Shown in pieces: positions 18,874 to 28,452 of a DNA stretch of 64,000 bases. Positions within the stretch are counted from its first letter, which is position 1. Each line of letters starts with the position of its first letter. The DNA comes from Ohtaekwangia koreensis (lineage in GTDB: Bacteria > Bacteroidota > Bacteroidia > Cytophagales > Cyclobacteriaceae), in NCBI RefSeq assembly GCF_900167975.1, contig NZ_FUZU01000004.1, positions 372,001 through 436,000 of the forward strand, given 5' to 3'. The position numbers and the translations under genes were made by a program. The notes beneath the pieces are model-generated. The model was not told where the DNA came from, did not search any database, and saw only the letters and a program-made list of their open reading frames with translations.

Positions 18874-19349
18874 GAACAATACACTTTGCCATCCTCCTGC
18901 TAATTGCTATAGCTCCTGCCACCCTTCAGGCCCAACAAAAAGAGATCAACAAGTTAATTGATGACTGGCACAAGGCTGCGGCTACCGCTAATTTCGATTC
19001 CTTTTTCGGAAGCATGGCCGAGAATAGTATCTATATAGGTACCGATGCAACCGAGCGCTGGACGAAACAAGAGTTCATTTCGTTCGCTAAACCACACTTT
19101 GATAAGGGCAAAGCCTGGGACTTTAAACCTTACGATCGTGACCTGCATGTAACATCTTCCGGAGATTTTGCATGGTTTTCAGAACTTTTAACAACCTGGA
19201 TGGGTACGTGCCGCGGATCAGGAATACTTCGAAAAACGAGCGCTGGCTGGAAAATAGAGCAATATCATTTATCCGTTACGGTTCCAAACGAAGTAATCAA
19301 AGATTTTATAGCGCTTGTGGATAGCCACCAGATGAAGCAAGATAAATAA
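18870..19349 (+). CDS. Secreted SnoaL-like (NTF2-fold) protein
   Basis: This 159-residue protein has a signal peptide ending at LQAQQ, then the NTF2-like/SnoaL_3 pattern: INKLIDDWHKAAATANFDSFFGSMAENSIYIGTD, WTKQEFISFAKPHFDKGKAWDF, and the closing beta strands GDFAWFSELLTTW and SAGWKIEQYHLSVTVPN. Proteins of this type bind small molecules or act in unknown periplasmic processes. The start ATG overlaps the stop codon of the kinase gene, so the two are likely co-translated; a role as ligand-binding accessory to the kinase is possible but unproven. Confidence 0.85.
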   Translation: MRTIHFAILLLIAIAPATLQAQQKEINKLIDDWHKAAATANFDSFFGSMAENSIYIGTDATERWTKQEFISFAKPHFDKGKAWDFKPYDRDLHVTSSGDFAWFSELLTTWMGTCRGSGILRKTSAGWKIEQYHLSVTVPNEVIKDFIALVDSHQMKQDK

Positions 19350-19485
19350 GGCTTGAGCCAGCTATTGCTAAAGGCTACATTTCCAATCCTTTATGGTAAA
19401 ACTACAAATGTATGGTTTCAGCTTTCTTTAGGTTGAAATGGGGCCATGATTTTGACGAATTTTGAAACATCAAACTCCTTTAGCC

Positions 19486-19620
19486 ATGCCGTACATGAAG
19501 AATCTTGACTACAGAGACGTAACAAATGCCCGGGTATCTTCCAGGCTCAAACAAGTATTAGTGTTGATTGGTGCGATCCTGATCGGGATGATAATATCTA
19601 TAACGGTGAACGCTGCCTAG
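19486..19620 (+). CDS. Small single-pass membrane protein (44 residues)
   Basis: The frame reads MPYMKNLDYRDVTNARVSSR followed by a hydrophobic helix (VLVLIGAILIGMIISITVNA) and a TAG stop. A second ATG at 19495 gives 41 residues. The polar, charged N-terminus followed by one helix is typical of small membrane proteins. It is followed by a terminator at 19714-19745. No family is recognised; expression is not proven. Confidence 0.5.
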   Translation: MPYMKNLDYRDVTNARVSSRLKQVLVLIGAILIGMIISITVNAA

Positions 19621-19713
19621 CAGTAGCCTCTCCGTTATTGATTGCTTTGTGGAAAACCATTTTTTAAACGCAAGATTAAAACCAACTTTTTAAACGGTTA
19701 ATTTAGTTTCAGC

Positions 19714-19745
19714 AAAATCCCCGGTCAACGGGGTTTTTGTTTTTA
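19714..19745 (+). terminator. Rho-independent terminator
   Basis: AATCCCC and GGGGTTT flank GGTCAAC and are followed by TTGTTTTTAT. It separates the small membrane protein gene from the aminotransferase gene. Confidence 0.78.
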
Positions 19746-19797
19746 TATACCTTTCGTTCGCAGTTTCTGTATTTCCGTTCATGCTTATCTTTACCGC

Positions 19798-20982
19798 ATG
19801 GAGTTCAACACGGATATTTTTCTCAACAACATTGCGCAGACAACCGATTCGCCTTACCTCATTACCATTGAACGCGCGGAAGGAATATACCTGTATGCTC
19901 CCGATGGAAAGCGGTATACCGACCTGATCTCCGGTATAGGAGTCAGTAACATTGGTCATCGCCATCCAAAAGTTGTCAAGGCCATCAAGGAACAAGTGGA
20001 CAAACATTTACATGTGATGGTATACGGGGAGTTTATTCAATCCGCTCCCAACCTGCTGGCAAAAAAAATAACATCACTCCTACCTCCACACCTTGACTGT
20101 TGTTACTTCGTAAACTCGGGAACAGAAGCCAACGAAGGGGCGCTTAAATTAGCAAAGCGATATACCAGACGAACAGAGATCGTTTCGTTTCGGAAATCAT
20201 ATCATGGCAGTACACATGGCTCCATGAGTGTATCTGGTAATGAAGTAAAGAAGCAAGCATTCCGTCCACTACTCCCGGATGTAAAGTTTATAGACTTCAA
20301 TGTGGCGCACGATCTTGAGAAGATTACTTATGCCACGGCGTGTGTGATCGTAGAAACGATCCAGGGCGATGCAGGTGTGCGCGTTCCCTCTCAAGGCTAT
20401 ATGAAAGCCTTGCGAAAGCGTTGTGATGAAACCGGTGCGTTGTTGATCTTCGATGAAATACAATGCGGCATGGGTCGTACCGGAAAACTCTTCGCCTTTG
20501 AACATTTTGGTATAGCACCGGATATACTCACAATCGCGAAAGCCTTTGGCGGTGGACTTCCTATCGGCTCTTTTATATCCAGTAAAAAGATCATGCAGTC
20601 GCTTACACACGATCCGATGCTTGGTCATATCACAACCTTTGGCGGAAATCCGGTATGCTGTGCGTCAGCACTTGCCACGCTGGAAGTGATTGAAGAAGAA
20701 AACCTGTTGGAACAAGTTGAAGCCAAGGGAAAACTCTTTGAAGAGTTATTAAAGCATCCGCATATTAAAGAAGTAAGACGAATAGGTTTAATGTTTGCGA
20801 TTGATTTTGATTCGGCAGACCGCGTAAACCAGATTGTAATGAACGCAAAGGAACTGGGTATAATAACATATTGGTTCCTTTCTCATCCGTATAGCTTCCG
20901 CATAGCCCCTCCACTTACTATTACAGAACAGGAAATTAAAGAATCGTGCGCCACCATTTTGAAGGCTATCGAGAATGCGTAA
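19798..20982 (+). CDS. Class III PLP-dependent aminotransferase
   Basis: This 394-residue protein belongs to the acetylornithine/ornithine/4-aminobutyrate aminotransferase family. It shows YFVNSGTEANEGALKLAKR (PLP phosphate binding), RKSYHGSTHGSM, LLIFDEIQCGMGRTG with the aspartate that contacts the pyridine nitrogen, and TIAKAFGGGLPIGSF with the Schiff-base lysine. It is not within an arginine operon; the next gene on the strand is a permease of the AI-2E family, 9 bases downstream. The amino donor cannot be read from sequence: ornithine, acetylornithine or another omega-amino acid are all possible. Confidence 0.9.
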   Translation: MEFNTDIFLNNIAQTTDSPYLITIERAEGIYLYAPDGKRYTDLISGIGVSNIGHRHPKVVKAIKEQVDKHLHVMVYGEFIQSAPNLLAKKITSLLPPHLDCCYFVNSGTEANEGALKLAKRYTRRTEIVSFRKSYHGSTHGSMSVSGNEVKKQAFRPLLPDVKFIDFNVAHDLEKITYATACVIVETIQGDAGVRVPSQGYMKALRKRCDETGALLIFDEIQCGMGRTGKLFAFEHFGIAPDILTIAKAFGGGLPIGSFISSKKIMQSLTHDPMLGHITTFGGNPVCCASALATLEVIEEENLLEQVEAKGKLFEELLKHPHIKEVRRIGLMFAIDFDSADRVNQIVMNAKELGIITYWFLSHPYSFRIAPPLTITEQEIKESCATILKAIENA

Positions 20983-20991
20983 TTTTAATGC

Positions 20992-22113
20992 ATGCCAGAT
21001 CTGACAAAAAAGCCTTTCGACAGGCTTGACTATACTTATAAACTGTTCGTTGTTATCGCGCTTACCATTACGGCAACAATCCTTGCCCAGGATATAGTTA
21101 TACCCTTTGCTTTTGCGGGTATACTTTCCATCGTGATGTTACCGGTTGTTAAAAAACTGGAGGAACGCAAAGTTGGAGCAGCGCTTGCCATTACGATCGT
21201 GTTGTTTACTACAATCATTATACTTGGATTGTTCATCTGGCTGATCGTGGACCAGGTGGTTGGATTAGTAAACGACCTCCCCAACCTGGAAGCTAAATTT
21301 GAATCGTGGGTGGATCAAATGAGTCGCACGCTAAGACGTGACTTTGGAGTAAGCACAGCAGAACAAAAAAACCTGGTGGGTGAGATGATGCGAAGTATCA
21401 GCGCATACCTCGGTGGTATATTAATTTCCACCACCAATACGATTTCTACGATGGTACAAATTCCAATCTATATATTCCTGTTCCTGATTTACCGCGACAA
21501 GTTCAATCTGTTTTTTCTAAGCTTATTGAAGAGTGAAGAGTTGATCTGGAAGAAAGATGTTGAGCGTATCATTCAAGGGTATATTTCAGGACTCTTCCTG
21601 GTAACACTCATTATTGCTGCCCTAAACACTATCGGTTTGTTAGCGCTCGGCATTGAACACGCGATCTTTTTTGGTATACTCTCCGGTGTTCTTACTATTA
21701 TACCTTATGTAGGAATTATCATTGGCGCAATGTTTCCAATTATTATGGCACTCATCACCAAAGATAGTATCTGGTATACCATTGGCGTTGTCATCGTCTT
21801 TTCGGTGGTACAGTTTCTCGAAGGTAATTTTATCACACCACGCATTACCGGATCCAAAGTAAGTATCAATGCGCTCGCAGCGATCATTGCCTTACTCATC
21901 GGAGGAAAATTACTCGGCATTGCGGGCATGATCCTGGCCGTTCCGGGTATAGGACTTTTAAAAATCTTACTCTCGCATACAAATCGTCTCAAGCCTTTCG
22001 TGATTCTGCTGGAAGATACCAGCAGTAATCATCATGAAAAGAAGATTCCAGAAACAACAGCGGATATTGTAGTGGAGGAGATCGAAGAGGAAGGAGAAAA
22101 ACGTTCTTCCTAA
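20992..22113 (+). CDS. AI-2E family (PerM-like) membrane transporter
   Basis: This 373-residue protein has about eight membrane helices with the family's pattern: two helices near the N-terminus ([21 protein letters not shown]), a long soluble region, then paired helices, and the conserved [30 protein letters not shown] segment and [15 protein letters not shown]. The family includes TqsA and PerM; some members export the quorum signal AI-2, others act as sodium/proton antiporters or have unknown roles. The acidic, charged tail is cytoplasmic. It lies 9 bases after the aminotransferase, so the two are probably co-transcribed, and it overlaps the convergent hslV gene by 4 bases. Confidence 0.88.
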   Translation: MPDLTKKPFDRLDYTYKLFVVIALTITATILAQDIVIPFAFAGILSIVMLPVVKKLEERKVGAALAITIVLFTTIIILGLFIWLIVDQVVGLVNDLPNLEAKFESWVDQMSRTLRRDFGVSTAEQKNLVGEMMRSISAYLGGILISTTNTISTMVQIPIYIFLFLIYRDKFNLFFLSLLKSEELIWKKDVERIIQGYISGLFLVTLIIAALNTIGLLALGIEHAIFFGILSGVLTIIPYVGIIIGAMFPIIMALITKDSIWYTIGVVIVFSVVQFLEGNFITPRITGSKVSINALAAIIALLIGGKLLGIAGMILAVPGIGLLKILLSHTNRLKPFVILLEDTSSNHHEKKIPETTADIVVEEIEEEGEKRSS

Positions 22114-22646
22114 AGTTTCTCTATAACAAGATTGTGATTGGTATATATACAGATATCCGCAGCGATGTTGAGGCTTTCGCGTACAATCTCTTCTGCTGTT
22201 AAATGCGGAGCATGACGCTTCAAGGCAAGAGCAGCGGATTGCGCATACATCGATCCTGAACCAATCGCAGCAACTTGTTGATCAGGTTCAAGAACATCGC
22301 CTGTTCCGGAGAGTACTAAAATTTCCTCTTTGTTCACAGTGATCAGCATGGCTTCAAGTCTGCGAAGAAAACGATCCATGCGCCAGTCTTTCGCCAACTC
22401 GATGGCTGCACGTTTCATGTTGCCACCATAGCTGTTCAGTTTTTCTTCGAAGCGTTCGATCAGCGTAAAGGCATCGGCCGTAGAGCCGGCAAATCCTGCC
22501 AACACTTTACCATCCTGTAACTTCCGGATTTTGCGCACATTGCTCTTCGCTATATAGTTACCCATGGTTGCCTGACCATCACCTCCAATGGCTACTTGTC
22601 CATTGTGTATCACTGCGATTATGGTTGTTGCATGTATTTTTTCCAT
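22110..22646 (-). CDS. hslV: ATP-dependent protease subunit HslV (ClpQ)
   Basis: This 178-residue protein is the proteasome-like peptidase of the HslUV complex. It has the catalytic N-terminal threonine after a short leader (MEKIHA, then [10 protein letters not shown]), [34 protein letters not shown] and [16 protein letters not shown], all characteristic of HslV. The hexameric HslU ATPase that unfolds substrates is not encoded next to it. Degrades misfolded proteins and short-lived regulators in the cytoplasm. It is convergent with the AI-2E gene. Confidence 0.96.
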   Translation of the reverse strand: MEKIHATTIIAVIHNGQVAIGGDGQATMGNYIAKSNVRKIRKLQDGKVLAGFAGSTADAFTLIERFEEKLNSYGGNMKRAAIELAKDWRMDRFLRRLEAMLITVNKEEILVLSGTGDVLEPDQQVAAIGSGSMYAQSAALALKRHAPHLTAEEIVRESLNIAADICIYTNHNLVIEKL

Positions 22647-22720
22647 TGTAAATTCTTGTTTAAAAACGAACCACTAAAGTATAATTCGAACGCTATATAT
22701 ACTGAGAAGTATAGTAAGCA

Positions 22721-22749
22721 AAACTCCCTCTCGGATGGAGAGGGAGTTT
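22721..22749 (-). terminator. Terminator of the E2 gene
   Basis: AAACTCCCTCTC and GAGAGGGAGTTT form a 12-bp stem around a 5-base loop; on the minus strand it is followed by TGCTT. It lies 12 bases after the E2 stop codon and before hslV. Confidence 0.75.
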
Positions 22750-22760
22750 ATATAGTTTGA

Positions 22761-24404
22761 TTAAATCAAAATTCTAACGGGATCTTCGAGGAGGCCTTTC
22801 AGCGTTTTGAGGAAGGCAGAACCAACCGCACCATCTACTGCGCGGTGATCACATGACAAGGTAACTTTCATTACGTTGCCAACGGCGAGTTGTCCATTCT
22901 TCACAACAGCAGTTTCTTTAATACCACCGACTGCGAGTATACAAGCATCCGGAGGGTTAATGATCGCTGTAAATTCTTCTATACCAAACATACCCAGGTT
23001 GGATATAGTAAAGGTACTTCCTTCCCAATCAGATGGCTGAAGTTTTTTATCGTGCGCCTTTTGAGCCAGATCTTTTACTTCTACTGCGATGTGAGAAAGT
23101 GATTTGTTATCTGCGAACCGAACTACCGGTACCAATAATCCGTCTTTCACCGCTACAGCTACACCGATGTTGATGTGATGGTTCTTACGCATCTTATCGC
23201 CCAGCCAGCTTACGTTAACATCAGGATGCTGACGAAGTGCAGCAGCCGTTGCCTTGATCACGATATCGTTGAACGAAATCTTTACAGGGCTGATCTCATT
23301 TATACTCTTGCGCGCTTCCATGGCCTTGTCCATGTTGATCTCCATGGTGAGGTAGAAGTGTGGCGCAGAGAATTTACTTTCTGCTAAACGTTTCGCGATG
23401 ACTTTACGCATCTGCGATACTGGAATTTCTTCGAAGCTTTCTTGTCCTACTACTTGTGGTAACACTATAGGGGCTGCAGTCTTGCCGCCATCTTTCGCAA
23501 CAGGTTTTGATTCAGCCGCAGCAGGTTTATAGTTCTCGACATCGGTCTTGGTTACACGGCCATGTTCGCCTGAACCTTGAATCTTCGTGATATCGTATCC
23601 TTTATCTTTTGCTAATTTTTTCGCGAGCGGAGATGCTTTGATTCTTCCGTTCGTGCTATGGTCAGCCGAAACTTCAGCCGGTGCAGAAGCTGCCGGTGTT
23701 GCTTCAGCAGGTTTGGAAGTACCTGTTGCAGGAGCAGCTGCGCCTGAGCCTTTTGCTTCATGTGCTTTCAATAATGTCTGGAAGTCGGCGCCTTTCTCAC
23801 CAATGATAGCAAGCACTCCATTTACGGTAACAGCTTTACCAGCGTCAGCACCTATATATAGCAATGTACCGGTGTTGTACGACTCGTACTCCATCGTTGC
23901 TTTATCCGTTTCGATCTCTGCCAGCAACTCGCCTGATTTCACATTGTCGCCAACTTTCTTATGCCATGCAGCAATCACACCATCTGTCATAGTATCGCTC
24001 ATCTTCGGCATCAATACGATTTCTGCTTTGATGTTCGATGTATCTATAGCCGGTGCAGCACTTGGTGCTGGTGCCGGTGCAGCAGCGGCAGCTTTTGGTT
24101 CTTCCGTTTTTCCGCCAGTAGCCGCAGCGTTGGATGCTCCGGATAACAATGCTGAATAATCTTCTCCTTTATTTCCTACAATGGCAAGGACATCATTCAC
24201 TTTCACTGCCTGCCCTTCGTTAACGCCCAGATACAATACCGTCCCGGTGTTAAAAGATTCATAATCCATCGTAGCCTTATCAGTTTCAATTTCAGCCATT
24301 AACTCGCCGGATTTCACTGAATCACCCACCTTCTTATGCCACTTTGCTACCACGCCCTCGGTCATGGTATCGCTCATTTTGGGCATGCGTATTATTTCTG
24401 CCAT
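22761..24404 (-). CDS. Pyruvate dehydrogenase E2 (dihydrolipoyl acetyltransferase), two lipoyl domains
   Basis: The start is the ATG at 24404 (MAEIIRMPKMSDTMTEG), which begins the first lipoyl domain directly; the frame is open for 9 codons upstream without similarity. There are two lipoyl domains (lipoylated lysines in IETDKATMDYE, K43, and in IETDKATMEYE), separated by Ala/Pro-rich linkers, then a peripheral subunit-binding domain (RIKASPLAKKLAKDKGYDITKIQGSGEHGRV) and the acetyltransferase domain with the catalytic DHRAVDGAVG. Length is 547 residues. It passes the acetyl group from E1 to CoA. The E1 and E3 genes are not nearby. The preceding promoter is the clearest in the window. Confidence 0.95.
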   Translation of the reverse strand: MAEIIRMPKMSDTMTEGVVAKWHKKVGDSVKSGELMAEIETDKATMDYESFNTGTVLYLGVNEGQAVKVNDVLAIVGNKGEDYSALLSGASNAAATGGKTEEPKAAAAAPAPAPSAAPAIDTSNIKAEIVLMPKMSDTMTDGVIAAWHKKVGDNVKSGELLAEIETDKATMEYESYNTGTLLYIGADAGKAVTVNGVLAIIGEKGADFQTLLKAHEAKGSGAAAPATGTSKPAEATPAASAPAEVSADHSTNGRIKASPLAKKLAKDKGYDITKIQGSGEHGRVTKTDVENYKPAAAESKPVAKDGGKTAAPIVLPQVVGQESFEEIPVSQMRKVIAKRLAESKFSAPHFYLTMEINMDKAMEARKSINEISPVKISFNDIVIKATAAALRQHPDVNVSWLGDKMRKNHHINIGVAVAVKDGLLVPVVRFADNKSLSHIAVEVKDLAQKAHDKKLQPSDWEGSTFTISNLGMFGIEEFTAIINPPDACILAVGGIKETAVVKNGQLAVGNVMKVTLSCDHRAVDGAVGSAFLKTLKGLLEDPVRILI

Positions 24405-24488
24405 TGTCGATTGTAGATTTTTAGATTTCAAATAGGAAATAACTGCCTTGCAAACCGTTGCAATACGTTTTTTTCCGCATTAAGCTTT

Positions 24489-24518
24489 CAAAAATAGAGT
24501 ATAAAAGGTGATTTTCAA
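24489..24518 (-). promoter_or_regulatory. E2 promoter (TTG-N19-TATTTTTG)
   Basis: On the minus strand TTG (24518-24516), 19 bases, and TATTTTTG (24496-24489) match the Bacteroidota promoter exactly. The start of transcription would be about 75 bases upstream of the E2 ATG. It lies directly after the stop codon of the preceding gene at 24521. Confidence 0.78.
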
Positions 24519-24520
24519 GT

Positions 24521-27487
24521 TCAGAAACCGATATTCCCTATCAAAATCTCAAACACCACTCCACTTCCGGTAGTTCGGTTTGCCTTCAGGTAGGAAGATC
24601 GAAATCCCAATTCAAACTTGGGAAGAAAACGCATGAAGTTGAAATCAAAAGTTGTTTCAACGCCAATGGATTGGTAGATGTCGTCTGTCAATCCATAGTA
24701 TACATCATTTTTCTCCTGGTTATAATAAAACTGCTTTCCATACCCTTTTCCATAGTCATAAAAAGCGTTGAGTTTGATACGTTGAATGTTGAGAATCGGA
24801 CCTAGTGCTATATCCGGGTACCACAGCGGAAATGAATAATTCATCGAAAGCGTATAAAACTTTTCATCGTTCGGATAGCTATACCCCCGCGGTTTAGGTA
24901 TTCTGTTTCTGAAGGTATAGATGTCGGTTTCAATTCCTTGTAAACTTTTCTGATAGGCTACGCGCGAATACAGGTAATGATGTTTTGCCAGACCCGGAAA
25001 ATAGAGCGTGCCGCGTAGCGCCAACAGTCGCCCGGTAAAATCGCTGGTGAAAGGTGTATTGTATAGATCAACATTCAGAGATTGACCCCAGCGGTATAAA
25101 TAATCGCGATAGCTCGTTTTAAGTAGATGATAGTAACTCAACGTAAAATGATTGTATACAAAATCACCATCGCGAAGCTGATCTTTATACATATAGTCTA
25201 ATGTATCATTAAGCGGTACAAAACGGTCTTTCCCTTTATAGATTACCGTGCCATTTCGTTTGATGGTGTTGATAAACGAAGATACCCGCGTTAATCCAAC
25301 GGAGTTTCCAATCGATAATTGCTGTATATATTTTGATTTCGTAAGAACCAACGGAATGCTTAATCCGCCTTCCAGCGTTGTCTCATTCCACTCGAATTCA
25401 ACAGTGTTTCCAAAGGCCTTTTCGTCATTGACACGGTCACCGGTTCGTGCTGTCAGGTTAATGATGGGATAAAAACCCTGGTAACTAATACCTGCCTGCC
25501 ACATATTGGTACGCTCATTAATATCATATACATACCCCGCAGTGATAGAGGTAGTGTTCAGTATATCACGCGATGCAACTGCGGCTGTGATTTGCGCAAG
25601 ATCATTTGTCAGAAGAAACCCCCAGCTATAGGGATTGATCATACCCTTCAACTTCGAATAGCGTTGTACAGGCAATACAGTTTGTGGAATGCTGTCAAAT
25701 ATACCGGGTCTCCCCTCCTGCTCTACCAGGTGTTGGTAAGAATGATCCTCGATCGTGTTGCCCTTATTGACGGACCATGCCGATGGGTCGAATGGAATTT
25801 TCACAACGTCCATTCCATCTTTCGCTTGCTCGTTATAGTATATCGTTTTCCCATCTTTACTAATGGATGGATTGTAGGCACCATATTTACTGGTTGTAAC
25901 CTGATACCGCTGTTTTGTTTCCAGGCTGATCGCGTATATATTATCAATGCCGCTGATCGGTGAATTAAAAAATATATACTTACCTGCCCATACCGGATGT
26001 CCTATATTTTCCTGTGTCACCGGCACTATATCTTCCTCCGCTCCGGATTCAGCGTCAACAATTGAAATTGTTTTACCCTGTCGCGTAGATTTCAGTACAA
26101 TGATCTTTGAACCATCTTCTGACCAACGCGGCATAGAATAAAAGTTATTAGCTGCATTGGGAAATTCTTTTAGCGGTCTGCCGGAAAAAATTTCCAGAAC
26201 CATTAACGTGTTGGTATAGTCATTATCGGATCGAACGGTAACAATTTTATCACCTTTTGGAGAAAGGGCAGCGCTTCCAAAACGCTGGCGCTTTCCACCG
26301 ATCACACGTTTTTGTTTTGATTTGTAATCGTAAATTTTAATCAGCGAATAATTCTTTACACGCCACCGCGGATTGTATCCATACTCATTCCATACCACCG
26401 AGGTATAGGCCGATGAAAGCATCCCGGCATCGTTGATAAATCCGGGGGTGAAGACTTTTTTCTCCTCACCATCCTTTAAAAGAACAAATTGATTAATGTC
26501 GCCAATACCCTGCTTCATCACCAGTATACTTCCGTCTTCCTGAGCCTGAGGGTATAGATAATCGGTATAGGCTGATGTCGTTCGTGGATTTACTTTCTCG
26601 AATGAAGTAAGCTTGAGCTGATCGACTTCCTTTTGCCATTCGCTTTTAAAAGTAGCAGCCATCTCGTTGTAAAGATCCTTTACATATAGTCCGGTTTCTT
26701 TCTTGATCGCATTTGAAAAAGCAAACGGTATAAAGGGAACACTCCACGAACGTGCCGTGATCTTTCCCCAGATCTCCGGGTCATTCATTTTCCTCCGCAG
26801 GTAACTTACCATGTTATACCCGAGCACATAGTGATTGGGTATATTATGTTTATAGGACCGCAGGTATTGCTTGTGATAATTGAATGTGCGGCCTTCGAGT
26901 ATATTCGTTTTAAAGATGAGATTAAAGTTAGGGATCTTGCCTCTTCCACTATGCGTGAAGGCTGTTTCAGTGGCTACAGCATCGCCTTCCCAAAACCACT
27001 GCGGAGCTGAAATCTGTGCCATACCGGCCAGCGTTGGATTGCCGAACAAGTAATAGAACACTCTGTTAAAGCCACGTGTAGCATGCTGATATTGTACAAT
27101 GTGGCGATACTCGTGCGATGCCAGCAGGTCGAGCCAATCATTCGTGCCGATAAAGTTATAGTCCTGCGGCGGCATGGTATAAAACTCAGACCTGCGTGGC
27201 AGAATGGATACGAATGCATTGGACTGTGAGGATTGATTTTGCAGAACAACCGAAATCTTCCTCGGTTCTGTGCCCAATGATTTTGCCTCGGCAGCATGTA
27301 TATACTCTAACGTATTCGCCATGCGCTGTGCCTGTACATCAAAGCCCTTTGGAAATAAAACTTTGAAATGCTGGGTGTTAACCTGATACCATTTCAAACC
27401 TGTCGGGTTATTTTCAAGTACCGTCTGCGTCTGGGCATTGACAGCAATGGATACTATGAACAATAAAAAAGGGAGTGATATTTTCAT
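24521..27487 (-). CDS. Surface protein combining zinc metallopeptidase, TolB-like propeller and C-terminal beta-barrel
   Basis: This 988-residue protein has a signal peptide (VSIAVNAQTQ). Residues 35-260 form a gluzincin-type domain with HEYRH (H125-H129, an HEXXH motif) and WFWEGDA (E167), the spacing of a zinc ligand glutamate. Residues 320-590 hold repeated beta-propeller blades of the PD40/TolB type (SALSPKGDKIVTVRSD, YSMPRWSEDGSKIIVLKS, YNPSISKDGKTIYYNEQ). The last 350 residues are aromatic-rich strands ending in FEILIGNIGF, typical of outer-membrane beta-barrels. It would be an outer-membrane or surface-exposed protease with a propeller scaffold. It lies 75 bases downstream of the DUF4249 gene and on the same strand; co-transcription is possible. 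Confidence 0.8.
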   Translation of the reverse strand: MKISLPFLLFIVSIAVNAQTQTVLENNPTGLKWYQVNTQHFKVLFPKGFDVQAQRMANTLEYIHAAEAKSLGTEPRKISVVLQNQSSQSNAFVSILPRRSEFYTMPPQDYNFIGTNDWLDLLASHEYRHIVQYQHATRGFNRVFYYLFGNPTLAGMAQISAPQWFWEGDAVATETAFTHSGRGKIPNFNLIFKTNILEGRTFNYHKQYLRSYKHNIPNHYVLGYNMVSYLRRKMNDPEIWGKITARSWSVPFIPFAFSNAIKKETGLYVKDLYNEMAATFKSEWQKEVDQLKLTSFEKVNPRTTSAYTDYLYPQAQEDGSILVMKQGIGDINQFVLLKDGEEKKVFTPGFINDAGMLSSAYTSVVWNEYGYNPRWRVKNYSLIKIYDYKSKQKRVIGGKRQRFGSAALSPKGDKIVTVRSDNDYTNTLMVLEIFSGRPLKEFPNAANNFYSMPRWSEDGSKIIVLKSTRQGKTISIVDAESGAEEDIVPVTQENIGHPVWAGKYIFFNSPISGIDNIYAISLETKQRYQVTTSKYGAYNPSISKDGKTIYYNEQAKDGMDVVKIPFDPSAWSVNKGNTIEDHSYQHLVEQEGRPGIFDSIPQTVLPVQRYSKLKGMINPYSWGFLLTNDLAQITAAVASRDILNTTSITAGYVYDINERTNMWQAGISYQGFYPIINLTARTGDRVNDEKAFGNTVEFEWNETTLEGGLSIPLVLTKSKYIQQLSIGNSVGLTRVSSFINTIKRNGTVIYKGKDRFVPLNDTLDYMYKDQLRDGDFVYNHFTLSYYHLLKTSYRDYLYRWGQSLNVDLYNTPFTSDFTGRLLALRGTLYFPGLAKHHYLYSRVAYQKSLQGIETDIYTFRNRIPKPRGYSYPNDEKFYTLSMNYSFPLWYPDIALGPILNIQRIKLNAFYDYGKGYGKQFYYNQEKNDVYYGLTDDIYQSIGVETTFDFNFMRFLPKFELGFRSSYLKANRTTGSGVVFEILIGNIGF

Positions 27488-27562
27488 CCGGAATACTTTA
27501 CCGTATGAAATATGAAACTCCCTTTTGTGAAAAGCAACTATCGTTGCCTAATTCTGATCAAC

Positions 27563-28396
27563 TCATTCGCCTACGCGGATCTCACTGCTTACCACTGCAC
27601 TCGCCTGGAACAATCCCAACGCTCCATTCGATAAATTCGTACGCGGGTCAGCCGGAGGTTGTGTAAACATACCACCGTCATTGTTTAACAGTTTATCAAG
27701 GTCACGATAGAAGATGAATGCCTCCCGGCTCAGGCTGTATACTTCGGCACGCGCCAGGTCATTATTATTATAGAAGATCGGCAATGGGAAACCATCTATG
27801 CTCTCTCCTACCAGTTCATCATCGGCATAGTATACATCCGTTTCGGTATTGTATGTTAACGAATCGTTACGATACGTCTTGAAAAGATAATAGTCGCGTG
27901 TCTCTTTGGGTTCTTTCACAAACAAAAGCACTTCGTAAAATCTTCCCGGGTCTTCCGGATCTTCACGTTCATCCTCATCAATACGATATTCCAGTTTATC
28001 AATGGTTGTGATACTATTAAGTTTATCAGTGGCAGTATAAGTTTGTCCCTCTGCTATCACGGTTAAAGTATAGGTACGGTCAATGGCACCAACAAAAGGT
28101 ACTTGCGGAAGATAGTAGCCTACTGAATCGGCATGATTGCGCGGGTTGTGAACAAAGTCAAAACGATTTCCCAAATCATCTTCCACTACGATGGTGGCAT
28201 CAGTAATGCGTGGTGTTTTACCGGTAGTATAAAAACCTGACGACTTGGAAACTTTCACAAATTGATACCCGGTGTGATCCGTTACCTGTCCTTCAATCAC
28301 AATTTTCGGCGTTGTCTCATCGAGATCGAGCACGACAGCTTCGTCACATGCCGTCACTGTTATCAGCAGCAGACTATAGATCAATGCTTTTTTCAT
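27563..28396 (-). CDS. DUF4249 outer-membrane lipoprotein
   Basis: The preferred start is ATG 28396 (MKKALIYSLLLITVTACDE), giving a lipoprotein signal with Cys17 and 277 residues. The DUF4249 pattern is present: IVIEGQVTDHTGYQFVKVSKSSGFY, ITDATIVVEDDLGNRF, and the central strands around YLPQVPFVGAIDRTYTLTV. DUF4249 proteins are usually encoded beside a TonB receptor of the type found immediately upstream and are presumed to work as its surface lipoprotein, in the way SusD works with SusC. The ligand is unknown. It starts 56 bases downstream of the receptor gene stop. Confidence 0.88.
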   Translation of the reverse strand: MKKALIYSLLLITVTACDEAVVLDLDETTPKIVIEGQVTDHTGYQFVKVSKSSGFYTTGKTPRITDATIVVEDDLGNRFDFVHNPRNHADSVGYYLPQVPFVGAIDRTYTLTVIAEGQTYTATDKLNSITTIDKLEYRIDEDEREDPEDPGRFYEVLLFVKEPKETRDYYLFKTYRNDSLTYNTETDVYYADDELVGESIDGFPLPIFYNNNDLARAEVYSLSREAFIFYRDLDKLLNNDGGMFTQPPADPRTNLSNGALGLFQASAVVSSEIRVGE

Positions 28397-28452
28397 AGAG
28401 GATGATGCAGCTTTAGTATAAAATATATTCTTATTTTCAGACTTCATGATTG

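Noticed and set aside
23587-24159. 190-codon plus-strand frame rich in Ala and Ser inside the E2 gene
   Set aside because: It is the shadow of the Ala/Pro-rich linkers of E2; composition mirrors them and no start context or similarity is present.
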